A DNA stretch of 29,370 nucleotides from Candidatus Planktophila limnetica (lineage in GTDB: Bacteria > Actinomycetota > Actinomycetes > Nanopelagicales > Nanopelagicaceae). Location of the stretch: contig JAPOHK010000001.1 in the NCBI GenBank assembly GCA_029979485.1, positions 1-29,370 of the forward strand, written 5' to 3'. Every line of letters starts with the position of its first letter. Positions within the stretch are counted from its first letter, which is position 1. Below, one piece after another: positions 7,112 through 14,636 of the stretch. The translations under genes were made by a program, and so were the position numbers. The notes under the pieces were generated by a model. That model was not told the origin of the DNA, did not search any database, and saw nothing but the letters and a program-made list of their open reading frames with translations.

Positions 7112-7651
7112 CTATTTTTTGAATCTAACGATTAAATCTGGAGTTGCCGCAGCATTTACGGCAACGTCATGGGTTTCTCGTGGCAAGACTTCACTTGTTA
7201 CTTCACCAGAGTGCACGAGTGCTATTTTCCATCCGGACATCGATGGAAGAGCGCGATCGTAGAAACAACCACCTTGACCGAGTCGAAAACCATCTCTATC
7301 AATTCGAAGCGCAGGCACGATTACAACGTCAATTTCTGGTAGCGGTGAAACCACATCACCAACTGGCTCAAGAATCTTCTTCTTCTCAACTAGTTTGCTG
7401 TCATCGCCGTCCCAATAAATCCAATCTATGTGATCGTGATTTACTCGTGGAAGCAGAAGAGTTTTTCCTGACTTTATAAGTGCTCGATTTAGTTCGAGAG
7501 TGCTAGGTTCGTAACCATAAGAAACATAGCTTGCAATAATTGTGGCCTGCATTACTTCTGGAGTTGAAAGTACATTTGAATAACTTGAAGGGACAAAAGC
7601 TTCTCGTCTTTCGCGGCGGTAGCGCTCACGAATCTGTGCTTTATCTTTCAT
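7112..7651 (-). CDS. 5-formyltetrahydrofolate cyclo-ligase
   Basis: This enzyme converts 5-formyl-THF to 5,10-methenyl-THF with ATP, salvaging the folate storage form. The protein has 179 residues, as expected. The motifs are an N-terminal basic helix (RERYRRERREAF), YVSYGYEPST, VPALRIDRDGFRLGQGGCFYDR (about 112-133), in which the usual GGGYYDR ends in GGCFYDR, and ETHDVAVN near the C-terminus. AGGGGA upstream of the ATG at 7651 serves as SD. In many actinobacteria this gene is followed in the same direction by galU, the gephyrin-like gene and rimJ; here it is divergent from glp and galU is absent from the interval. Confidence 0.94.
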   Translation of the reverse strand: MKDKAQIRERYRRERREAFVPSSYSNVLSTPEVMQATIIASYVSYGYEPSTLELNRALIKSGKTLLLPRVNHDHIDWIYWDGDDSKLVEKKKILEPVGDVVSPLPEIDVVIVPALRIDRDGFRLGQGGCFYDRALPSMSGWKIALVHSGEVTSEVLPRETHDVAVNAAATPDLIVRFKK

Positions 7652-7683
7652 CGTAAATCCCCTAGAAATCTCGTCACAACAAG

Positions 7684-7689
7684 TATGGT
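7684..7689 (+). promoter_or_regulatory. -10 box for leaderless glp transcript
   Basis: TATGGT lies exactly 6 nt upstream of the ATG at 7696 and there is no Shine-Dalgarno sequence. Transcription starting about 7 nt after the box would begin at the start codon. No good -35 hexamer was found. The same spacing recurs at five starts in this window. Confidence 0.5.
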
Positions 7690-7695
7690 GTGATT

Positions 7696-8607
7696 ATGGC
7701 AGAGCAGATGCGAGTCGATGAGTTTCTCAGTTCATTATTGGGAATTTGTCATCCACTTGAGCCTCTTGATTTACCTTTATTGGATGCACACGGTGCAACA
7801 TTGGCTGAAGATATTTACGCTGGTGAAAGATTAGTTCTACGTGCCAATAGTCGCATTCGCTCCACACAAATTGGTTTGGCTGCTTCGATTGGTTTAGATC
7901 ATCTGCCAACGCGCCCCCATCCACGCGTTGTTATTTTATCCGCCGGTCCAGACTTAGTTGAACCTGGGCAAACTCTCAAAACAGATGAAGAGTTTGAAAC
8001 AAATTCATGGTTGCTCACAACCGCTGTTCGTGAAGTAGGCGCTATTGGTTATCGCGTGCATTCAATTCCTGATGATGAAGAAGAGCTCTTATCTGTGATT
8101 GAAGATCAACTAGTTCGCGCAGATTTGATTGTCATTAGTGGCGAACGTAACGATGATTCATTTGACCTGATCACTCGAACGCTTCAAAAAATGGGCGAAA
8201 TAACAACTCTGGACTTAGCAATTGAAAATAGCGGAAGACACAATTTCGGTCAGATTGGCCCAGATAAAACTCCTGTAGTAACTCTTCCAGGTGATCCAAT
8301 CAATGCATATATCTCCTTTGAGTTATTTGTTCGACCAATGATTCGCACAATGCTTGGAGTTTCAAATATTCATCGGCCTTCTGTTAAAGCAAAACTTGAA
8401 AAGGCGATTACTTCCACACCTGGAACTCGTTCTTATATTCGTGCGATTCTTTCTGAGGACGCCAGTTCAGTGCGCGCCCTAGATATTCAAGATGAAATCT
8501 CAACACTTTCAGATGCCAACTCATTTATAGCCTTGAGTGAAAAAGATGACTCAGTAGCTGCTGGAGCATCCGTGAATGTTGTGGTGCTCGAGCGGCGATA
8601 CATTTAA
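7696..8607 (+). CDS. glp: Gephyrin-like (MoeA-related) division protein Glp, internally shortened
   Basis: A 303-residue MoeA homologue, about 100 residues shorter than MoeA. The first ~45 residues (MRVDEFLSS...LLDAHGATLAEDI) match the MoeA N-terminus. The PFDNSAMDGYA block and the whole of domain II plus most of domain I are then missing, and the sequence resumes at IGLAASIGLDHL. Domain III is present but altered: SGGVSVGD-type becomes SGERNDDSFD, and GLPGNPVSA becomes TLPGDPINAYISFE. Domain IV (about 230-303) is kept. Molybdopterin chemistry is therefore unlikely. In Corynebacterium a MoeA-like protein, Glp, binds FtsZ and a membrane receptor (GLPR, the SepX family); the sepX gene lies two genes downstream. 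I chose the ATG at 7696 because a -10 box sits 6 nt before it; GTG 7690 and ATG 7708 are alternatives. The gene ends directly at the rimJ ATG. Confidence 0.8.
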   Translation: MAEQMRVDEFLSSLLGICHPLEPLDLPLLDAHGATLAEDIYAGERLVLRANSRIRSTQIGLAASIGLDHLPTRPHPRVVILSAGPDLVEPGQTLKTDEEFETNSWLLTTAVREVGAIGYRVHSIPDDEEELLSVIEDQLVRADLIVISGERNDDSFDLITRTLQKMGEITTLDLAIENSGRHNFGQIGPDKTPVVTLPGDPINAYISFELFVRPMIRTMLGVSNIHRPSVKAKLEKAITSTPGTRSYIRAILSEDASSVRALDIQDEISTLSDANSFIALSEKDDSVAAGASVNVVVLERRYI

Positions 8608-9192
8608 ATGCGCGAACATTCTTGGCCGATAACCCTTTACGGTACAGAAATATATTTGAGGCCACTACGTCTGCGTGATAGAAAGAAGTGGCTCAATGTT
8701 CGAGCAGAGAATCGGGAATGGCTAACACCTTGGGAAGCAACACTTCCTTTTATTCCTGGCAGTGATGCCGAGTCTTTACAAAAGGAGTTGCCATCCTTTT
8801 TTAGATTGGTCCGAACCCTTAATCGTGAATCACGTGATGTGCGTTCAATTTCATTTGCAATGTGGCATGAAAATAATTTAATCGGACAAATTTCTATGGG
8901 CGGCATTATTTTGGGTGCGCTGCGTGGAGCTCACATCGGATATTGGATTGATCAGGCATTCGCCGGACGTGGATATACGACCGAAGCGGTTAAATTATTA
9001 ACCCAATATGGCTTCTCGGTCCTGGCGCTGCATCGAATTGAAATAAATCTTCGACCTGAAAATGCAGCATCTCGCCGAGTGGCTGAAAAAGCTGGTTATG
9101 TTTTAGAAGGTGAACGTCCAAGGTACTTACATATTGATGGAGATTGGCGCGATCATCTTTCATTCGTAAAAGAAAACCCATTGATTAAATAG
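8608..9192 (+). CDS. rimJ: RimJ/RimL-like GNAT N-acetyltransferase
   Basis: A 194-residue acetyltransferase of the RimJ/RimL group, which uses acetyl-CoA to modify N-terminal amines of ribosomal or other proteins. The GNAT fold is visible: LRPLRLRDRKKW at the start, the acetyl-CoA loop QAFAGRGYTTEA (about 117-128), YGFSVLALHRIEINLRPENAASRRVAEKAGY as alpha3-beta5-alpha4, and GDWRDHLSF near the end. The substrate is not readable from sequence. The ATG follows the glp stop codon with no spacer and no SD, implying translational coupling. The position between glp and sepX is the conserved actinobacterial order, so acetylation of a division or ribosomal partner is a reasonable guess. Confidence 0.88.
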   Translation: MREHSWPITLYGTEIYLRPLRLRDRKKWLNVRAENREWLTPWEATLPFIPGSDAESLQKELPSFFRLVRTLNRESRDVRSISFAMWHENNLIGQISMGGIILGALRGAHIGYWIDQAFAGRGYTTEAVKLLTQYGFSVLALHRIEINLRPENAASRRVAEKAGYVLEGERPRYLHIDGDWRDHLSFVKENPLIK

Positions 9193-9218
9193 AAAAAAGC
9201 CGAGCGAAATGAGCGCTC
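9193..9218 (-). terminator. Possible antisense-facing terminator between rimJ and sepX
   Basis: GAGCG (9202-9206) and CGCTC (9214-9218) form a 5-bp stem, extendable by two G-U pairs on the minus strand. Six T residues follow on that strand (complement of the A run 9193-9198) after a 3-nt gap. It would stop transcripts running leftward from pmt, not the plus-strand operon. The stem is short, so this is tentative. Confidence 0.3.
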
Positions 9219-9247
9219 AAATACCCGATAGGTCCGATTTCTCCCCC

Positions 9248-9253
9248 TATCTT
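9248..9253 (+). promoter_or_regulatory. -10 box near the sepX start
   Basis: TATCTT ends 8 nt before the ATG at 9262. No Shine-Dalgarno sequence is present, so a leaderless or nearly leaderless sepX mRNA is likely in addition to read-through from rimJ. Confidence 0.4.
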
Positions 9254-9261
9254 TGTACATC

Positions 9262-10038
9262 ATGGCTTCCGGTCTTATCTATTTGGCAATCATTGGAATG
9301 TGGGTTGCCTATTTCTTGCCACGATGGGTTCACGATAGAAATGAATTTTCCGGAAAATCTATTGAACGTTATAAAAGTGCACTTCGAGTTGTAGCAAATA
9401 GTTCACCAGGTGGAAGTTCTGGATCTGGAGTAATTCATACAGATTTAGATCACGAGGCAAAAGTTGCACAACGTTTGATGCAAAGAAGAATTGTTTTTGC
9501 AATATTAATCATTTCACTCCTTACAACAATTGTTGGTGGTCTTATGAATACTATGAAAATTACCTTCGCGCTTATTCCTTTAACAGGAATACTTATTTAT
9601 GTTGCGCACGTAAGAAGACAAACAATTAGCGAGAAACTTTATAAACGCAGAATCAAAAACCTACAAAAGAGTCAATCTGGTACATCAAGTACAAATCTCT
9701 CTGAGGTTGTAAATCACACCGCACAAAAAGAACATTGGATTCCACTTTCAGAACGTGAGCTATCAGGCGTTGTTATTTTGCCAAAAGGTTCTGCTGAAAA
9801 CCGCGGTGCTTGGCAACCAAATGAGATTCCAGTTCCGACATATGTAAATGCGCCTAAGGCTGTAACTCCGCGTAGAACTATTGACCTCACAATTCCTGGG
9901 CAGTGGAGCGAAGAACAAGAGCGTTTGGCTCGTGAGGCTCTGGCTGCTGCAACTCCATCACGCGATCAAGTTTTTGATCAAGATTTAGCTGAAGAAGCCG
10001 TAGAAAGACTGAATCGCTCTCGCGCTTCTAACGAATAA
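9262..10038 (+). CDS. sepX: SepX/GLPR family actinobacterial division membrane protein
   Basis: A 258-residue membrane protein. TM1 is at the very N-terminus (SGLIYLAIIGMWVAYFLPRW, about 3-22), then a ~50-residue polar loop, TM2 (77-94) and TM3 (99-116), and a long hydrophilic C-terminal region. That region holds the family motif WQPNEIPVPTYVNAP (184-198) followed by RRTIDLTIPGQW (204-215) and an acidic/helical tail. This layout matches SepX of Streptomyces, needed for division-septum integrity, also described as GLPR, the membrane receptor of Glp in Corynebacterium; both are actinobacteria-specific. The ATG at 9262 matches the family's SLIYL-type N-terminus; the upstream TTG at 9253 is unlikely. 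With glp it forms a membrane-anchored FtsZ-linked module. Confidence 0.85.
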   Translation: MASGLIYLAIIGMWVAYFLPRWVHDRNEFSGKSIERYKSALRVVANSSPGGSSGSGVIHTDLDHEAKVAQRLMQRRIVFAILIISLLTTIVGGLMNTMKITFALIPLTGILIYVAHVRRQTISEKLYKRRIKNLQKSQSGTSSTNLSEVVNHTAQKEHWIPLSERELSGVVILPKGSAENRGAWQPNEIPVPTYVNAPKAVTPRRTIDLTIPGQWSEEQERLAREALAAATPSRDQVFDQDLAEEAVERLNRSRASNE

Positions 10039-10039
10039 G

Positions 10040-11314
10040 TTAAATCCAAGAAGGAAACCACATTCGCATATGCCATTGCGCATATGTAATTACTTCGCCT
10101 AGGTACAGTGGTAAGAAGTAGACAAAATTCAAGAAAACTACTGCAACAAAACCGAGAATTATTACTTGAGCATTCGCAGGATTTCGACTTTTATCAATAA
10201 ATAGCTTGGCAGAGTAAACGAGTGCAAGAATCAAAAACGGTTCAAAAACAATGGAGTAGAAGCTAAATACGGTGCGCTTTTGAAAGAAGAACCACGGTAG
10301 ATATCCAGCGATGATTCCAAGAAGGATAAAAGTTAGTTTGCTATCAACTTTGTGATGATAGGTCTGCCACAGCCAATACCCAACAAGAACTACAAGAGCA
10401 ATCGTTGCACTCCACCACAAGATGGGCGTTCCCAGTGCCAATACTTCTTGCGCGCAATTCTTACTTCCACAACCTTGTGGTGATTCATAAAAGAAGGATG
10501 TTGGTCTTCTCATAATTAACCAACTCCATGGATTTGATTGGTATGCATGTTTTTCAACAAGAGAAGTATGAAAATCTAACATTTGCTTGTGATAGTAAAT
10601 CAAAGAACTTAACGGATTAGATGAGTAGTCTCGATTCCAACCGCGGTAACTTATAAACCAACCTATCCAAGAGGTTAGATAAATAACGATGGGTAGCACT
10701 CCAAATTGCATTACGCGGATTCCAATAGTTCGTAGCGATTGCCTTACTGAATTTTCACGAAGCAATTTGAAAAGAGTGACAAATCCAAATAATGCAATGA
10801 AGTACAACGCGCTCCACTTTGTTGCTAAAGCTAAGCCAAAAAATAAGCTGGCATACCAAAACTGTTGCCTGAACCAGAAGTAAGTGGCGGTCAAAATAAA
10901 GAGTGCGAGAAAAAGATCAAGAAGAGCAGTTCTTGAATGAACCAATAACAATCCATCAAAGGCCAATAGTGCTGCCGTAATTGCAGTTAAGAAAGGTGAA
11001 TAGAAGAGCTCGTGAGCCAATCGAGCCGCAATAAGAATTATGAGTGTGCCTGCAATTGCAGCAGTAATTCTCCAACCAAATTCGTTATCTCCAAAAATCC
11101 TTATACCTAGAGCTATGCACCATTTACCAATCGGTGGATGAACAACAAACTCTGGTTTCAATCCATCAACTTCAACTCCAAATTTCAATAAATCCCTAGC
11201 GCCATCAACGTAATAAACCTCATCAAATACAAAGCCTTTTGGGTTGTTCAGATTAATTACCCGGAGAAAAAATGCACCGATTGCGATGAGTATTGGTGCA
11301 ACGCTTGCGATCAC
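10040..11314 (-). CDS. pmt: Protein O-mannosyltransferase (GT39, Pmt)
   Basis: A 424-residue polytopic GT-C enzyme that transfers mannose from a polyprenyl-phosphate-mannose donor to Ser/Thr of exported proteins at the outer face of the membrane. After TM1 comes the catalytic Asp-Glu in FVFDEVYYVDGA (Asp31-Glu32), then VVHPPIGKW (57-65), both PMT-family landmarks. About ten hydrophobic segments follow; the region KRTVFSFYSIVFEPFLILA near 350 and the C-terminal helices resemble the PMT_4TMC domain. It is somewhat shorter than the ~500 residues usual in actinobacteria, mainly at the N-terminus. The start is the GTG at 11314, with a -10-like TACGCT 6 nt upstream and no SD. It is divergent from rsmI (42 bp) and convergent with sepX (1-bp gap). 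Confidence 0.9.
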   Translation of the reverse strand: MIASVAPILIAIGAFFLRVINLNNPKGFVFDEVYYVDGARDLLKFGVEVDGLKPEFVVHPPIGKWCIALGIRIFGDNEFGWRITAAIAGTLIILIAARLAHELFYSPFLTAITAALLAFDGLLLVHSRTALLDLFLALFILTATYFWFRQQFWYASLFFGLALATKWSALYFIALFGFVTLFKLLRENSVRQSLRTIGIRVMQFGVLPIVIYLTSWIGWFISYRGWNRDYSSNPLSSLIYYHKQMLDFHTSLVEKHAYQSNPWSWLIMRRPTSFFYESPQGCGSKNCAQEVLALGTPILWWSATIALVVLVGYWLWQTYHHKVDSKLTFILLGIIAGYLPWFFFQKRTVFSFYSIVFEPFLILALVYSAKLFIDKSRNPANAQVIILGFVAVVFLNFVYFLPLYLGEVITYAQWHMRMWFPSWI

Positions 11315-11320
11315 GGAGAT

Positions 11321-11326
11321 AGCGTA
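11321..11326 (-). promoter_or_regulatory. -10 box for leaderless pmt transcript
   Basis: On the minus strand TACGCT sits exactly 6 nt before the GTG start at 11314, with no SD between. This fits the TANNNT box of actinobacterial leaderless genes. Confidence 0.4.
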
Positions 11327-11341
11327 TCCGAGCAGAAATAC

Positions 11342-11350
11342 TGAGATGAT
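11342..11350 (+). promoter_or_regulatory. Extended -10 for leaderless rsmI transcript
   Basis: TGA followed by GATGAT (11345-11350) forms an extended -10 box that ends 6 nt before the ATG at 11357. No SD is present. It drives the rsmI-metG-tatD-rsmA-ispE operon if correct. Confidence 0.4.
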
Positions 11351-11356
11351 TACGCC

Positions 11357-12199
11357 ATGGCACTTATATTGGCGGCAACTCCACTTGGTAATCCCAAGGA
11401 TGCTTCTGCACGCCTAATAGAAGCGATCGCAACAGCTGATGTTATTGCAGCAGAGGACTCACGTCGCTTTCATAGATTGGCATCTGATCTCGGCGTAACT
11501 TTCGTTGGAAAAGTTATTTCATTCTTTGACGGTAACGAAGAAGAACGAACACAAGAAATTCTAGAACTTCTAAGAGTTGGAAAAACAGTTCTTGTGGTCA
11601 GCGATGCTGGAATGCCAACGATTAGTGATCCTGGTTTTCGATTAGCTCGTGATGCATCGGCTGAAAATATTGCACTGCAAGTTTTGCCTGGACCATCTGC
11701 TGTGACGATGGCTGTGGCTTTATCTGGTTTACCAACAGATCGTTTTTCATTTGATGGCTTTCCACCGCGAACTTCGGGTGCAAGACAAAAATTTTATGAA
11801 TCACTTAGATTTGACGAAAGAACTCTTGTCTTTTTTGAAGCACCCCATCGCCTCGAAGAATCTCTTGCAGATGCACTTGCAACTTTCGGTTCTGACCGTA
11901 AAGCCGCCATTTGTCGCGAAATGACAAAACACTACGAACAGACAATCCGCGGCGATTTATCACAATTACTTGAGTGGAGTCAGAAGAATGAAGTTCTTGG
12001 CGAAATTACTCTGGTAATTGCTGGTGCCACAACTGATGCTAAATCGGTTACTACTGATGCGATGCTCGCTCGTGTTCAGGAGTTTGAATCTGCAGGCATG
12101 GATCGCAAGGGTGCAATCGCTGCTGTGGCCGAAGAATTTTCACTTCCGAAGCGTTCGGTTTATGCCGCTGTTGTAGATGCTAATAAGATGGGCAAATGA
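11357..12199 (+). CDS. rsmI: 16S rRNA (cytidine1402-2'-O)-methyltransferase
   Basis: RsmI uses S-adenosylmethionine to 2'-O-methylate C1402 of 16S rRNA in the P site. The protein has 280 residues. It has the tetrapyrrole-methylase fold: LILAATPLGNPKDAS at the N-terminus (the usual VxTPIGNLxD), ADVIAAEDSRR, VLVVSDAGMPTISDPG, VLPGPSAVTMAVALSGLP, FDGFPPR, and LVFFEAPHRLEESL, then EMTKHYEQTIRG and GEITLVIAG. A C-terminal helical extension (about 225-280) is typical. It is the first gene of a five-gene operon; metG starts with a 4-nt ATGA overlap. The start codon has no SD and a -10 box at 6 nt, suggesting leaderless translation. Confidence 0.96.
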   Translation: MALILAATPLGNPKDASARLIEAIATADVIAAEDSRRFHRLASDLGVTFVGKVISFFDGNEEERTQEILELLRVGKTVLVVSDAGMPTISDPGFRLARDASAENIALQVLPGPSAVTMAVALSGLPTDRFSFDGFPPRTSGARQKFYESLRFDERTLVFFEAPHRLEESLADALATFGSDRKAAICREMTKHYEQTIRGDLSQLLEWSQKNEVLGEITLVIAGATTDAKSVTTDAMLARVQEFESAGMDRKGAIAAVAEEFSLPKRSVYAAVVDANKMGK

Positions 12200-13773
12200 G
12201 CAACGTGAGCGATAAATCTTTCTATCTCACTACGCCTATTTACTATGTAAATGATGCACCGCATATCGGTCATGCATACACAACTGTTGCAGGCGACGTA
12301 CTCACTCGTTGGCACCGCCAACGCGGAGAGTCTGTCTGGTTCTTAACAGGCACAGATGAACATGGTCAAAAAGTTATGCGCACAGCCGAACAAAACAATG
12401 TAGCGCCACAAGCATGGGTAGATCGATTAGTAGCCCAAGCGTGGAAACCAAATTGGGAAGCGCTCAATATTGCAAATGATGACTTTATTCGCACCACCGA
12501 AAAACGCCACACAGAGCGCGTGCAAAAGTTTTTGCAGGGATTGAAAGATTCAGGTCATATTTACTCAGGAAAATATGAAGGTCCTTATTGTGTTGGATGT
12601 GAAGAGTTTAAATTACCTGGAGATTTGATTGAATCTAATGGTGAAAAGCTCTGCCCAATTCACAGCAAACCAATCGAATTAGTCAATGAAGAGAATTGGT
12701 TTTTTAAGCTCTCTGATTTCGCAGCTCCGCTAATCGAGCACTATAAAAAGAATCCAGATGCATGCCAGCCTGAAAGCGCACGTAATGAAGTTTTATCTTT
12801 TCTCGAAGGCGGAGTATCTGATCTCTCTATTTCACGCTCCACATTTGATTGGGGAATCCCAGTTCCATGGGACACCAATCAGGTTGTTTATGTTTGGTTT
12901 GACGCGCTACTAAATTACGCAACCGCGGTTGGACTAACGGACGCTGCAGATTCTGAAGGTGGCAAGAAGTTCGCACACACATGGCCTGCAGATGTCCATC
13001 TAGTTGGTAAAGATATTTTGCGCTTTCACGCAGTCATCTGGCCAGCAATGTTGATGGCCGCAGGCCTTGCAGTTCCAAAGAAAGTATTTGCGCATGGTTG
13101 GTTGCTAGTTGGTGGCGAAAAGATGAGCAAGAGCAAACTCACCGGTATCGCCCCAAGTGATATTACGAATCATTTTGGTGTGGATGCATTTAGGTATTAC
13201 TTCTTGCGCGCAATTCCATTTGGTTCAGATGGTTCATTTTCATGGGAAGACATGAGCGCCCGATATACGAGCGAATTAGCAAATGATTTCGGAAACCTCG
13301 CATCACGTCTAGCTGCAATGATTGAAAAATACTGTGAAGGAAAACTTCCACAGATAGCTCATGACAAGGGACTCGAAGAAGCGCTTTCAAGGGCCGTTTT
13401 AAAAGCGGATGAGGCAATGTGCGCCTTAGATTTTCAAGGCGGCATCAATGCAATTATGGATTTCTGCAAACGAGTGAATGGGTATGTCACGGAAAAAGAA
13501 CCGTGGATTCTTGCTAAAGATCCTGCGAATAAGGTTGTACTGGAAGAAGTTCTTTACAATACAGCAGAATCATTGCGCGCACTTGCTGTATTACTTAACT
13601 CTGTAATGCCAGCAACATGTGAAATTTTGTGGCAGAGTCTTGGTGCGCAGGACACACTCGGCGATTTAGGTTCACAAAAGATTTCATCGGTTTCCACATG
13701 GGGACAATTACCAGCAGGTGCGCGTGTGACAAAAACTCCAGTACTTTTCCCGCGTCTTGAATCTGCGGAGTAG
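12196..13773 (+). CDS. metG: Methionyl-tRNA synthetase
   Basis: This enzyme charges tRNA-Met and initiator tRNA with methionine using ATP. It is a 525-residue class I synthetase. It has HIGH as PHIGHAY (His23-His26), the FLTGTDEHGQK block, a connective-peptide zinc knuckle of one-knuckle type (CVGC and later CPIH), WGIPVPWD, YVWFDALLNY and KMSKS (309-313) in GGEKMSKSKL. The anticodon-binding helical domain follows to the end. There is no C-terminal EMAP/Trbp111-like dimerisation domain, as is usual for the short actinobacterial form. It overlaps rsmI by 4 nt and is followed after 5 nt by tatD, so it is translated from the rsmI operon mRNA. Confidence 0.97.
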   Translation: MSNVSDKSFYLTTPIYYVNDAPHIGHAYTTVAGDVLTRWHRQRGESVWFLTGTDEHGQKVMRTAEQNNVAPQAWVDRLVAQAWKPNWEALNIANDDFIRTTEKRHTERVQKFLQGLKDSGHIYSGKYEGPYCVGCEEFKLPGDLIESNGEKLCPIHSKPIELVNEENWFFKLSDFAAPLIEHYKKNPDACQPESARNEVLSFLEGGVSDLSISRSTFDWGIPVPWDTNQVVYVWFDALLNYATAVGLTDAADSEGGKKFAHTWPADVHLVGKDILRFHAVIWPAMLMAAGLAVPKKVFAHGWLLVGGEKMSKSKLTGIAPSDITNHFGVDAFRYYFLRAIPFGSDGSFSWEDMSARYTSELANDFGNLASRLAAMIEKYCEGKLPQIAHDKGLEEALSRAVLKADEAMCALDFQGGINAIMDFCKRVNGYVTEKEPWILAKDPANKVVLEEVLYNTAESLRALAVLLNSVMPATCEILWQSLGAQDTLGDLGSQKISSVSTWGQLPAGARVTKTPVLFPRLESAE

Positions 13774-13778
13774 CTCCT

Positions 13779-14636
13779 GTGGCAGATCGTCATAACCGCG
13801 ACCTCGATCGTATTCCCGCTCCACAACCCGAACCATTACCAGTTAAAACTGTTGATGCACATGCGCATCTAGAAATTGTTACAAACGCAGCACCAGATTC
13901 AGAAAAGGTTCGTAAAGTTTTAGATGATGCGCGTGATGCAGGAGTCGACCGAGTAGTACAAGTTGGATATTCAGCAGAACAATCACAATGGTGCGTAGAT
14001 GCTGCAGAACATTGGAAAGGTAGAGTTCTTGCAGCAGTTGCTTTGCACCCAAATGAAGCGCCAGTTGTAGAAGATCTAGAGCACGACTGGTCCATCATTG
14101 CAAAGCTTGCGGAGCACCCACGTGTACGAGCAATTGGTGAAACTGGCTTAGATTATTTTCGTACCCCTCCTGAATTGCGAAAGAGACAACAAGAGTCTTT
14201 CAAGTGGCATATTGAGTTAGCAAAGAAACATAACAAAGCACTCGTAATACATGATCGTGACTCTCACGAAGACGTTCTCTCGGTTTTGCTTGAGGTTGGA
14301 GCGCCAGAGAAAACTATTTTTCATTGTTATTCAGGAGATTTAGCAATGGCAAAAATCTGCGTCGACCGCGGTTATATCCTTTCCTTTGCTGGCACCCTAA
14401 CTTTTAAGAATGCTCCAGAATTGCGTGAAGCCGTAAAAATCGTTCCAGCGGATCAATTATTGGTAGAAACTGATTCACCATTTTTAGCCCCGACACCTCA
14501 TCGCGGTGCACTCAATACACCTGCTCAAATCGCAAATATTGTCCGTGCTATGGCTGATGAAAGAAATGTTAGCGATGCAGAATTAGCAGCAACACTGAGT
14601 AATAATGCTGAACGTATTTTTGGTTCCTTCGCATGA
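13779..14636 (+). CDS. tatD: TatD-family metal-dependent deoxyribonuclease
   Basis: A 285-residue TIM-barrel hydrolase; TatD proteins are metal-dependent exonucleases in DNA repair and degradation. Metal ligands are in place: VDAHAHL (His28, His30; usually DxHxHL), GETGLDY (Glu near 121), LVIHDRDSHED, FHCYSGD and ETDSPFLAPTPHRG (Asp near 237). A 22-residue Pro-rich N-terminal extension precedes the barrel. The start is the GTG at 13779, 5 nt after the metG stop. The 3' end overlaps rsmA by ATGA. The metG-tatD-rsmA-ispE order is conserved in actinobacteria, where resuscitation-promoting factor genes often sit between tatD and rsmA; none is present here. Confidence 0.93.
   Translation: MADRHNRDLDRIPAPQPEPLPVKTVDAHAHLEIVTNAAPDSEKVRKVLDDARDAGVDRVVQVGYSAEQSQWCVDAAEHWKGRVLAAVALHPNEAPVVEDLEHDWSIIAKLAEHPRVRAIGETGLDYFRTPPELRKRQQESFKWHIELAKKHNKALVIHDRDSHEDVLSVLLEVGAPEKTIFHCYSGDLAMAKICVDRGYILSFAGTLTFKNAPELREAVKIVPADQLLVETDSPFLAPTPHRGALNTPAQIANIVRAMADERNVSDAELAATLSNNAERIFGSFA

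Noticed and set aside
7690..8607. Annotation as molybdopterin molybdotransferase MoeA
   Set aside because: Domain II and most of domain I are absent, domain III site motifs are altered, and the neighbours are division genes; no other molybdenum cofactor genes are in view.
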